From: Nitrospira japonica
Lineage (GTDB): Bacteria > Nitrospirota > Nitrospiria > Nitrospirales > Nitrospiraceae
Assembly: GCF_900169565.1 (NCBI RefSeq)
Contig: NZ_LT828648.1
Span: 310,001-374,000, forward strand
DNA length: 64,000 nucleotides
Direction of reading: 5' to 3'
Every line of letters begins with the position of its first letter. Within the stretch, counting starts at the first letter, position 1. The position numbers and the translations under genes are program-made. A model generated the notes under the pieces. The model was not told the origin of the DNA. It did no database searches and worked only from the letters and a program-made list of their open reading frames with translations. Shown piece by piece: positions 55,701-62,620 of this stretch.

Positions 55701-56851
55701 ATGGCCACGACGGGCTTGCCGGTTTCCAGATCCAGTACGCGAAGTGATCGTTCGACAGGCTGCTCCATGGCAAAATACCGTCCGTCGGGGCTCAGAGTCC
55801 CGCCCAGCCCATCGGATGCCGGCGCATAGGGCCACGTATGCCGTTGCGTCTTGGCCGGCACCTCCCAGACCAGCAACTCTTGCTTGACGGCCGGGATGGA
55901 TGGTTCGTTGCTGAACAGGCCACCCAACCCGATCATCGACCCGAGAGACGAGCCGATGGTTCCGATCACCCCCGTGGAGGAATGGCCTGTGTCGGTCCGG
56001 ACGGTGACCAGGGTCCTGCCGTCTCTGCTGAATGCGAGCGGCTGCTGCATGGCTGAATCGGGAATCGTCCATACCGTTCGGCCGGTGCCGAGATCGATGA
56101 TCGACAATGACCGGTTTCCGCCGAACAACGGACTGTCGCTTGATTTCGGATCGGCCGCTTCGCCGACCGCCGCGAAGCGACCATTCGCGCTGACGGCTCC
56201 TCGGCCGTCCAAGCCGGCTCCTCCCGCGCGAACTTCCCGCCCTGACGCCACGTCAAAGACTTTGACCGCTCCGGTCATCTCATGGGTCACCACCTGGGTA
56301 CTGTCTTCGCTGAACGTCACGAAGTCGGCTCCCTGACCGAACCCGCCGAAGCCTGAAAAATTCCTGACTTCCTGCCCGCTCGCCACGTCCCAGATCTTGA
56401 CCGTCCCGTCCTGACTGCCGCTCGAAGCGAGATAGCGCCCGTTGGGGCTGACCGCCACCGCGTGAATCGCTCCCGCATGGCCGGTCTGAAACACTACCTG
56501 GACGCCATCGGTACTGACCGGCGCGTGCCGGACCGGCGCCTGCCCCATCATCTGACCCATCATCTTCTGCATATCGGCTTCGCTCGGAGGCTGGAAATCA
56601 CCCCTGCTCGGTCCGCCTCGCCCATAGGAAGGGGCCATGGCGCAGCCGGCAAAACTGAGCAGCAGAAAAACGATCATGATCATGCGGCCGATCCGAACCG
56701 CACGTAGCGGCAACCCTGATCGGGATGTGGACCGGGATGTGACCGGCACGACCGTCTCCGGCTCACTGCCTGAACGGCTCATCCATCGGCTATTGTAGGA
56801 ATCGACTTGAAGAAAAGGAGGGCTGACGAAGGCGTGATCGCAGCGCCGCAT
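52715..56851 (-). CDS. WD40-repeat caspase-family (C14) peptidase lipoprotein
   Basis: A giant 1378-residue protein. The start at 56851 has AAGGTG four bases ahead; ATG codons at residues 24 and 57 are alternatives, since the hydrophobic signal (MIMIVFLLLSFAGC) begins at 57. Cys71 is the likely lipid anchor. Residues 115-925 hold WD40 beta-propeller repeats, with clear units such as IHAVAVSPNGRYLASSGSQD, VKIWDVASGQEV and ISSLVFSPDGRFIVSAGGDG. A linker (residues 930-1080) leads to a caspase domain with His1172 in FAAGHG and Cys1222 in LDTCFSG. ADTNKDRTVTVSELQGYV near the C-terminus is an EF-hand-like loop. The propellers may bind target proteins. Confidence 0.85.
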   Translation of the reverse strand: MRRCDHAFVSPPFLQVDSYNSRWMSRSGSEPETVVPVTSRSTSRSGLPLRAVRIGRMIMIVFLLLSFAGCAMAPSYGRGGPSRGDFQPPSEADMQKMMGQMMGQAPVRHAPVSTDGVQVVFQTGHAGAIHAVAVSPNGRYLASSGSQDGTVKIWDVASGQEVRNFSGFGGFGQGADFVTFSEDSTQVVTHEMTGAVKVFDVASGREVRAGGAGLDGRGAVSANGRFAAVGEAADPKSSDSPLFGGNRSLSIIDLGTGRTVWTIPDSAMQQPLAFSRDGRTLVTVRTDTGHSSTGVIGTIGSSLGSMIGLGGLFSNEPSIPAVKQELLVWEVPAKTQRHTWPYAPASDGLGGTLSPDGRYFAMEQPVERSLRVLDLETGKPVVAIRLGETGMKGMGMTHSLTFNPDGTLLAIGKGDGAATLFEFPSGKKVREFDATSLNFSPDGATWVIGAANGGAPYLQDAASGKETRLAGGASEVSDLALTADGQSIVAGMHGGSAKLWNLPTGQLVRTFDCPDGMAVSSVAVSRAGTLLATGCINGSAWLWDLATGKQLKALTRPLPPDQFTPVYLRLTRDDRTAIIGRGNQVIVADVSNGMELSRIILPNKSVKGIAHLENQSAAYEGLDPKTRAMMDAQAPKQPSIDRQTLERMKESAQWIRALDVHPGGKLIAIGRSESTSLWDVQTGKLVLEFRDVSPMQARAMQQRQREEEYQRMIEEAGSLKSLLPFGLGAPSRSMSMPQGEIRTLDDPSELFEAFEDGTHGATSLAFSPDGKFLATDGVRGKTVWDVVTGKKVHVPKRQMRGAQFDPMSVVENLEMNIGGRGAAFSPDGRIAARGHGQIIKVWNVATGQDVLQLVGHTGAISSLVFSPDGRFIVSAGGDGAIRLWSLRSGKEVASLIALGHEDFVAVTPDQYYRASKSRIKGVAFRVNDQLYPFEQFDLRFNRPDIVLERLGMASPDLVKSYRLAYEKRLRKMGLNDQMLGIDFHLPELHIQGGEVPVSIDRATLPLRVKAMDTKYALDRLQVYVNDVPVYGTSGLMIADRTARSYEQEIQVPLVAGRNKIQVSVLNQQGTESLRETLYTTSTAEMAPPDIYLVGIGVSEYKNRAYNLRYAAKDANDLLALYKSVEARSGVKGNVHLLDLTNEKATRPEIRKAKDWLKRSKANDLVIVFAAGHGMTDEQSNYYFGTHDIDPKHPAVNGLPYEEFERLLDGIPALQKMLLLDTCFSGEIEKDQPVVVAKADAGGSGTVKMRSFKAARGVTLVADAGDGQANTPAEPRLSTDMVKFQQDWFADLRRGTGAAVISSSSGNEYSLEGEQWKNGVFTYALLNGLKNQVADTNKDRTVTVSELQGYVIEQVRKLTEGGQNPTARRENLEYDFAVY

Positions 56852-57015
56852 GGCACCTTCTGGGATCAGCTCAATGCTCGGTGCACCAATGTCGGCCCGA
56901 GGGTACGCCGAATGGGCTCAAACTGCAACGACCTCACGTATCGGCGTGGGAAATCCGGATGATGAGGAAATCAGAAATGCGAATCGAGGGGGAAGTGTCG
57001 AGCAGACATCATCGA

Positions 57016-57046
57016 CCGGTTGAGACGGCGTGACCGTCTCAACCGG
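57016..57046 (-). terminator. hairpin downstream of the 284-residue lipoprotein gene
   Basis: CCGGTTGAGACGG (57016-57028) pairs perfectly with CCGTCTCAACCGG (57034-57046) around CGTGA. It begins 30 bases after the lipoprotein's stop and about 165 bases before the WD40-caspase gene start, so it probably separates the two transcripts. No U-tract is present. Confidence 0.55.
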
Positions 57047-57075
57047 CGTCGTCACCGCTATCTTAGGCCCTACCT

Positions 57076-57930
57076 TTAAGGATATTTGGAAACCGCCAAT
57101 ACACGCCCCTGTGCATCGAGTTGCATCTCCACCATGTCACCATCCTGGACCTGGCGGCTCAAATCAGGCGAGAGAACCACCGGTGTGTCGCCGCGTTGGC
57201 GGTCCCGAACGACATAATACTCGCTACCGTCGGCTCTCGCAGGCGTCGACGTGCGCTTCAATTCGCCGGTCACCGTACCGGTTCTTGCAGCGACCGGATG
57301 CGCATGTGCGGCTTGCGTCAGTTTCACCCGGGCGTCGCGGAGCGCGGCGGGGGCGATATGATTCCGCTGTCCCAAAATCATCGTTTCCCGGAGGTCCATG
57401 ATCCCGTCGTTCAGACTGGCATCATCGACGGCCCGCTGGGCGGCCGTTGCGTGCGACAGAGACAGGTCCGTATGGCGCAGCATGTCCGGAATATTGCCTT
57501 GGTCACCGGCCACCTCGGCCCTTCGCACATGGTCCACGGCGGAGTTGATGTGGCGATTGTAATAGGCCGGGTCTTGGACGTCAGGCGTCGTCTCGGTCGT
57601 CCGGCTGTCTCGGGTCGGACATAATGGATCGTCGTAAATCCGATTTCCTTGTGCGTCGAGGTGCGTCGCACAGACGGTCGCGGCTGTCTGCATGCCGGTC
57701 GCGGCCCTCGGAACAATGCGGTCGGGAGGCATCGGCCGCTCTGCGACGCCGGATGTCCGCTCCGTCGGTACGACAGGGCGCTCCACCACCACTTGCTGTT
57801 CGACCGGCGTCGGGGAAGCCGTCCGTGTGTGACTGGGCGAGGCACAGGCGGCGAGGCCGACGGCCAAGCCTAACGTGAGAATCGCGCCACCGACGGGCGT
57901 CGGCCCGGTAATGCCGTTGCCATGTGCCAT
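57076..57930 (-). CDS. lipoprotein of unknown function
   Basis: A 284-residue lipoprotein. The signal (AILTLGLAVGLAACASPSH) gives a lipobox LAAC. A Pro/Val/Arg-rich region precedes a helical domain (HINSAVDHVRRAEVAGDQGN, LRHTDLSLSHATAAQRAVDD), which resembles a small-metal-binding-like helical bundle, and a C-terminal beta segment (SEYYVVRDRQRGDTPVVLSP, then DGDMVEMQLDAQGRVLAVSK), typical of a short OB-like fold. I do not recognise a named family. It is upstream of the WD40-caspase gene but a hairpin lies between them. Confidence 0.62.
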   Translation of the reverse strand: MAHGNGITGPTPVGGAILTLGLAVGLAACASPSHTRTASPTPVEQQVVVERPVVPTERTSGVAERPMPPDRIVPRAATGMQTAATVCATHLDAQGNRIYDDPLCPTRDSRTTETTPDVQDPAYYNRHINSAVDHVRRAEVAGDQGNIPDMLRHTDLSLSHATAAQRAVDDASLNDGIMDLRETMILGQRNHIAPAALRDARVKLTQAAHAHPVAARTGTVTGELKRTSTPARADGSEYYVVRDRQRGDTPVVLSPDLSRQVQDGDMVEMQLDAQGRVLAVSKYP

Positions 57931-58130
57931 AGAACCTCCAGATAGGCCAATTAGGGTTTGGTAATGATAGAAATCGTCCTCGGGCTTTCCGATCAGTGCT
58001 TACGCCCGCTTGATTCTTTTAGCGTAGAGAGCCATGCAAGAGTGTGCCACTGGGAACGCCCCTTGGAGAGGACAAGAAATCGCCGGGGATTGATGGAGTC
58101 GGAACGCTGAATGGCGTTAGCCTCAGGAAA

Positions 58131-58152
58131 GGATCTAGGACGGATCTAGGAC
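58131..58152. repeat. two 11-bp direct repeats over the stop codon of the efflux OMF
   Basis: GGATCTAGGAC occurs at 58131-58141 and 58142-58152, followed by a partial third unit (GGGTCTA). On the minus strand the repeat encodes the end of the protein (LDPS) and the stop TAG (58137-58135). Gain or loss of a unit would move the stop codon. Confidence 0.55.
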
Positions 58153-59751
58153 GGGTCTATATGGAACGGAGGGCTTGGTCAGGTCGTTGTTGATCCAATT
58201 ATTGCCCGCATTGACGTCGATGCCGCCGGCCGGTGCCGGCTTGTCGATATTGGTGTATTGGAATGTGCCGAACGGCTGAATTTGATCGTCCGTCGGCAGT
58301 TGTTTGCGATTCCAGCCTCCGCCGAGCGCGCGGATCAGTCCGACCGATGATCTCAGCAACTCGGCTTTGATCTGCACGGAATCGATGCGCGCCGTCAGGG
58401 TCGCCACCTGGGCATAAATCAGCTCGAGGCTCGAAGCCAGACCGCCCTGATAGAGTTCCGTGGTCAGATCCTGCGTCTTTCGCGTGGCCCCCACGGCCGC
58501 ATCCTGGCGATTGGCGGCGAGAGTCAGCCGGTTGGTCAAGCTCAGATTGTTTTCCACCTCCCGAAACGCATTGAGCACCGTCGCCCGATACTTGTCCTCC
58601 GTTTCGCGATAGAGCGACCAGGATTGCTGCAATTGAGCACGGCGGTATCCGCCCTGGAAGAGGGGCATCGAGACGGTTGCGCCGTAAGACCAGAAGCTGT
58701 TGGCAAGAGAGATGAGATTGAAGGCGGCATCTTCGTATCCGCCTCCGAGGCGGAACGACACGTTGGGATAAAACGCCCCTCGCGCCATGCCGATGGCGCG
58801 ATTGGCTTGCGCCATCCGGCGCTCCATGGCGGCGATGTCGGGCCTCCGTTCCAGCAGGGTCGAAGGGATGGTCTGCGGAACCTTGAACCTGGTCACGCGA
58901 ATTTCATCGACCGGTTTGACGGAGAAACTGGCCGGGGCCATGTTCAGCAGAACCGCGATCGACTGCTCCACCACTTGGCGATGTCCCTGGATCTGGGCTC
59001 TTCTCGTTTCCGTCGTGAACAGCAGGGACTCGACACGGGCGACGTCGAGCGCCGAGGCAATCTGACCGGCGAACTGTGCGTTGACGATGTCCAGCGACTC
59101 CCGGTACAGCTCGATGGACTGCCGATAGATCGCGTCCTGCGCGTCGAGGCCGCGCAGCGTGAAATAACTTTCGGCGACTTGTGCCTGCAGGCTCAGACGC
59201 GCGAGCCCGTAATCCGCCGCACGTTCCTCGGCGCGGTACAGTTCCACTCTCATGGCATTACGGAGAACCGACCAGAAATCGGGCTCCCAGGAGGCCAGCC
59301 CCCCCGCGACGACGCTCGACTGCTCGAGCGGAATGCCCGGGGCCAGAAAGAGGTGATTGGCCGATGCGCGATTGTCCGAGGCGTCGAACCCGATACCGAA
59401 ACGGGGCAGATACTGCGAACGGGCCTTCATCATCATGTCACGAACCTGGACGAACCGCTCGGCTGCGGCCTCCAAGTCCGGATTGGCCGCCATGGCCTGA
59501 TCGACCAGCCGGTTGAGCGTGGGGTCTTCGTAGACTTTCCACCAATCCTGGCGGATCTCGTCGTCGGCGGGCTTGGCTTCGGCAAACGGACTGGATCCGT
59601 GCCAGGTCGCCGGCACGACATATTGAGGCGGCTCATAGGTCGGAGAGAGGTCAACGGCAGGAAAGCTGCACGCCGTCAGAACAGAAGCCAGCAGCCACAG
59701 GCCGCAAGGCCGCGCATGCCTCGCTGAAAATGATCGCAAGCTCATGGTCAC
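58135..59751 (-). CDS. outer-membrane efflux protein (NodT-type OMF)
   Basis: A 538-residue outer-membrane channel of tripartite efflux pumps. A lipobox near LTAC (Cys28) suggests lipid anchoring, as in the NodT/OprM group. The usual internal duplication is visible: IRQDWWKVYEDPTLNRLVDQ with ANPDLEAAAERF in the first half and LLERRPDIAAMERRMAQANR in the second, LERRPDI being an OMF signature. Family length 450-500. It overlaps the adaptor gene by four bases and follows it in transcription, forming an adaptor-channel-pump unit. The extended C-terminus (FGTFQYTNIDKPAPAGG and on) is unusual and ends inside an 11-bp tandem repeat. Confidence 0.88.
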   Translation of the reverse strand: MTMSLRSFSARHARPCGLWLLASVLTACSFPAVDLSPTYEPPQYVVPATWHGSSPFAEAKPADDEIRQDWWKVYEDPTLNRLVDQAMAANPDLEAAAERFVQVRDMMMKARSQYLPRFGIGFDASDNRASANHLFLAPGIPLEQSSVVAGGLASWEPDFWSVLRNAMRVELYRAEERAADYGLARLSLQAQVAESYFTLRGLDAQDAIYRQSIELYRESLDIVNAQFAGQIASALDVARVESLLFTTETRRAQIQGHRQVVEQSIAVLLNMAPASFSVKPVDEIRVTRFKVPQTIPSTLLERRPDIAAMERRMAQANRAIGMARGAFYPNVSFRLGGGYEDAAFNLISLANSFWSYGATVSMPLFQGGYRRAQLQQSWSLYRETEDKYRATVLNAFREVENNLSLTNRLTLAANRQDAAVGATRKTQDLTTELYQGGLASSLELIYAQVATLTARIDSVQIKAELLRSSVGLIRALGGGWNRKQLPTDDQIQPFGTFQYTNIDKPAPAGGIDVNAGNNWINNDLTKPSVPYRPVLDPS

Positions 59752-60932
59752 TTGGCCGCCGACTCGCCGCTGATCAGGTCATAGCCGGCGGCGGGCTTCA
59801 CGACTCGCACCTTGTCGCCGTCCAGCAACGCCGCGCTGGGATTATTTACAACGCGGTCGTTCGCGGAAATTCCGTCCGACACTTCGACGGCGCTGTCGAG
59901 CAGACGGCTCACGGTAATCGGCTGCATATGCACCCGGTCGTCATCCTTCACCACGGCGACCTGCGTCCCATGCTCCTGGAACACCAATGCCGTCGAGGGA
60001 ATCATGAACACTTTTCTATCGACGGGTGCCGTGAGCACGACTTTGCCGTAGGAGCCAGGCCACAAGGCTCGATCCTCGTTCTCGATGGTAAAGACGGTGA
60101 CAGCCGTCCGCGTGTTCACATCGAATCCCCGCGCGACGGTCAGAAATTTCCCGATGAAATGCCGAGTGGGCAATTGCGGCACGGTCACGTCGGCCGTGAG
60201 GCCCGGCTGCAGGAAAGGTCCAAACGACTCCGGAACGCTGACAAAGAGACGCATCATGCTGACGTCGGCGACGGTGAACAGGTTGCTGATGGAAACCGGC
60301 GTGCTGATCGTCCCCTCCTTGTTGACGTAGTCCCCCACGTTGATGTTACGCACGGTGACCACGCCGTCGTACGGCGCCACGATCGTCTTGAATCGAATGA
60401 GGGCTTCGAAGTTTCTGACGTTCTGCTCGGCGGCCTTGACCTTGGCCGCCTCGGCTTTGGCGTGGGCGACCTGGACCGAGATCGACTGCTCGGACACCGC
60501 ATGGTTCTTCCGCAGTGCGAGCCAGCGCTTGGCGGTAATGTCCGCGAGCGCGTATTTGGCCCGCTCCGACTCCAGATCCGCTTTGGCCTGCGCGTATTGG
60601 GCGTCGAGGGCCGGCGCATTGATTTCTGCAAGAATGTCGCCTTTCTTGACCTGCGCGCCGTAGTCCTTGTACCACATCTTCACGTAACCCGAGACTTGCG
60701 CGTAGATCGGCGCTTCGAACCAGGCGGTAATATTGCCGGGCAGTGTGATGGTCTCGCTCGGATCCCCGGGCTTGGGGTGGACGACCGCCACGGTCGGTAC
60801 GGCGTCCTCGACCGTCTTCTCGCGCAGCAATGCGGCGTCGCTTCGGCTTTCGTGAATTCGATAGCCGATGTACGCCACGAACAGCAGACCCAACGCCACG
60901 GCAATATACCGTCCCGTGAGCATCTTCATCAT
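59748..60932 (-). CDS. RND periplasmic adaptor (HlyD/MFP family)
   Basis: A 394-residue membrane-fusion protein. An N-terminal signal-anchor (IAVALGLLFVAYIGYRI) is followed by the lipoyl half (ETITLPGNITAWFEAPIYAQ, then VSGYVKMWYKDYGAQVKKGD), an alpha-hairpin (AQYAQAKADLESERAKYALA), the second half (VAPYDGVVTVRNINVGDYV) and beta-barrel domains. It lacks His/Met-rich metal sites, so an organic-solute or multidrug role is more likely than metal export. It overlaps the permease gene by four bases upstream and the channel gene by four bases downstream, so all are translationally coupled. Confidence 0.86.
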   Translation of the reverse strand: MMKMLTGRYIAVALGLLFVAYIGYRIHESRSDAALLREKTVEDAVPTVAVVHPKPGDPSETITLPGNITAWFEAPIYAQVSGYVKMWYKDYGAQVKKGDILAEINAPALDAQYAQAKADLESERAKYALADITAKRWLALRKNHAVSEQSISVQVAHAKAEAAKVKAAEQNVRNFEALIRFKTIVAPYDGVVTVRNINVGDYVNKEGTISTPVSISNLFTVADVSMMRLFVSVPESFGPFLQPGLTADVTVPQLPTRHFIGKFLTVARGFDVNTRTAVTVFTIENEDRALWPGSYGKVVLTAPVDRKVFMIPSTALVFQEHGTQVAVVKDDDRVHMQPITVSRLLDSAVEVSDGISANDRVVNNPSAALLDGDKVRVVKPAAGYDLISGESAAK

Positions 60933-62620
60933 GAGCTCTGTTCCTTTTGCTGAGGTGGCCGCCTGCTATAGATCATGGCATATACGCAGGGCACGAAAAA
61001 CAGCGTGAATATCGTGGCGACCAGCAAGCCGCCGATGACGGCACGGCCCAACGGCGCGTTCGTGGAATAGCCCGTGGCCATGGGGACCATCCCCATGATC
61101 ATGGCCGAGGCGGTCATCAACACCGGACGAAAACGGGTCGTCCCCGCCTCGACCGCCGCCAAGACGGCATCGCCATGCTCCTGGAGCCGTTCCCGGGCAT
61201 ACGAGACGACCAGGATGGAATTCGCGGTGGCCGTGCCCATGGTCATGATGGCACCCGTCAGTGCCGGCTCGGACAGTCGCGTATGGGTCAAAAACAGCGA
61301 CCAGGCTATGCCGGCCAGGGCCCCGGGCAGAGCCGTGATAATGATGAAGGGATCGAGCCAGGATTGGAAGTTGACGACGATCAACAGATAGACCAGCGCG
61401 ATCGCGGCAAACAGTCCGAAAATCAGCTGAAAATAGGCATCGTGCATCAGCGAGGCCTGGCCGTGGATTTCGACTTCGGCGCTGCGGGGTTTCTCGTGCT
61501 CCATGCTCTTGACGACCTTTTCCACGTCCGTGAGCACGCCGCCGAGGTCGCGCCCTTCGGCGGATACGTAGATATTGAACAGCGGCATGATGTTTCCGTG
61601 CGTGACCACGCCCGGCGTGCCTTCCGCCGAAATGTCGGCCAGATTGCCGAGGAGCTGCACTTCGTGATCGCGCGACGTATTGTCTGAGGAATCGACCGGA
61701 ACGGTCTTGATGCTGTTCAGGCTGTTGATCTGCGGCTGGGGCGTATACACATTGATCAGATAGGACATACCGGTCGAAGGATCGAGCCAATAGATCTGGT
61801 CGACCTGTTGGCTGCCCGCGGTCGTCATGAGCAAATTGTCGGCCATGTCCTTCAGGGTCCGGTTGACACCGAGACCGAACGTCCGGTTGCCTTCCACCAT
61901 CAGCGTCGGTGTACGCATCGTCTGCTGGATCACCACGTCCACCGCGCCCGGAATGTCGCGGAACTTTCCCACCAGTTTTCTCGCGAACTCGTAGTTGGGA
62001 TACATGTCGGGGCCGTTGACCTGCACGTCGATCGGGGCCGGCGCTCCGAAGTTGAGAATCTTCGCGGTGAGATCGGACGGCTGGAACGTAAATTCGGTTC
62101 CCGGGTAACGTTCCGCCAGGCCTTTGCGCAGCGTGCGCCGAAAGTCCCATACCGGCGACTTTTCATTCCCCAAGAGAATCGTCAGATCGCAATCCTGGGA
62201 GCCGATCGTCGGCGTCGGAATGAAGGCAAGATTGTGCGGTCCGACCGGCAGGCCGCAATTGCTGACGATGTTTTCCACCTGACCGGGCAGCAATTCCTCG
62301 ATACTGCTGGACACCAGGGTGGCCAGACGTCCCGCCACCTCGATGCGCGTCCCGAGGGGCGCCCGCATATGCATCTGAATGACCCCCGACCGAATCTCGG
62401 GAAAGTAGTCCCGCCCGAGAAAAAAGAACAGTGACAACGAACACAGCGCAATGAGCAGCGTGATTTTGACGAACGTATTGCGGTTGGCAATCACCCGTTC
62501 GAGCCGATGGCCGTAGCCTTCACGAAATTGGTCGAACCGCCGCTCGAACCCCTTCTGAAAGCGGATGAAGAGGTTCCGGGACGGTTCAGATTGTCCGTGC
62601 TGTTCAGGCGGCTTCGACAT
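60929..62620 (-). CDS. RND permease, C-terminal half in a separate frame
   Basis: A 563-residue open frame that covers the second half of an RND pump: after RNLFIRFQKGFERRFDQFRE comes TM7 (FVKITLLIALCSLSLFFFLG), the second periplasmic loop, then the TM8-TM12 block (FGLFAAIALVYLLIVVNFQS; ALTGAIMTMGTATANSILVV). It begins at an ATG that overlaps the end of the first-half frame by 17 bases, in a +1 frame. The join lies exactly in the cytoplasmic linker between the two pump halves. Either a one-base indel has split one gene, or the two halves are made separately; a weak GAAGAG lies ahead of this ATG. No other inactivating change is seen. Confidence 0.75.
   Translation of the reverse strand: MSKPPEQHGQSEPSRNLFIRFQKGFERRFDQFREGYGHRLERVIANRNTFVKITLLIALCSLSLFFFLGRDYFPEIRSGVIQMHMRAPLGTRIEVAGRLATLVSSSIEELLPGQVENIVSNCGLPVGPHNLAFIPTPTIGSQDCDLTILLGNEKSPVWDFRRTLRKGLAERYPGTEFTFQPSDLTAKILNFGAPAPIDVQVNGPDMYPNYEFARKLVGKFRDIPGAVDVVIQQTMRTPTLMVEGNRTFGLGVNRTLKDMADNLLMTTAGSQQVDQIYWLDPSTGMSYLINVYTPQPQINSLNSIKTVPVDSSDNTSRDHEVQLLGNLADISAEGTPGVVTHGNIMPLFNIYVSAEGRDLGGVLTDVEKVVKSMEHEKPRSAEVEIHGQASLMHDAYFQLIFGLFAAIALVYLLIVVNFQSWLDPFIIITALPGALAGIAWSLFLTHTRLSEPALTGAIMTMGTATANSILVVSYARERLQEHGDAVLAAVEAGTTRFRPVLMTASAMIMGMVPMATGYSTNAPLGRAVIGGLLVATIFTLFFVPCVYAMIYSRRPPQQKEQSS

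Noticed and set aside
36285-56851. Caspase genes as part of a cytoplasmic anti-phage (caspase-effector) defence system
   Set aside because: All three peptidases have export or lipoprotein signals, and their neighbours are exported proteins. No sensor ATPase, nuclease, reverse transcriptase or CRISPR gene is nearby.
58135-60932. The second efflux set as a heavy-metal (Cus/Czc-type) system
   Set aside because: The adaptor has no Met/His-rich metal motif and the permease shows the VDDA pattern of the drug-export group; no metal-binding proteins lie beside it.
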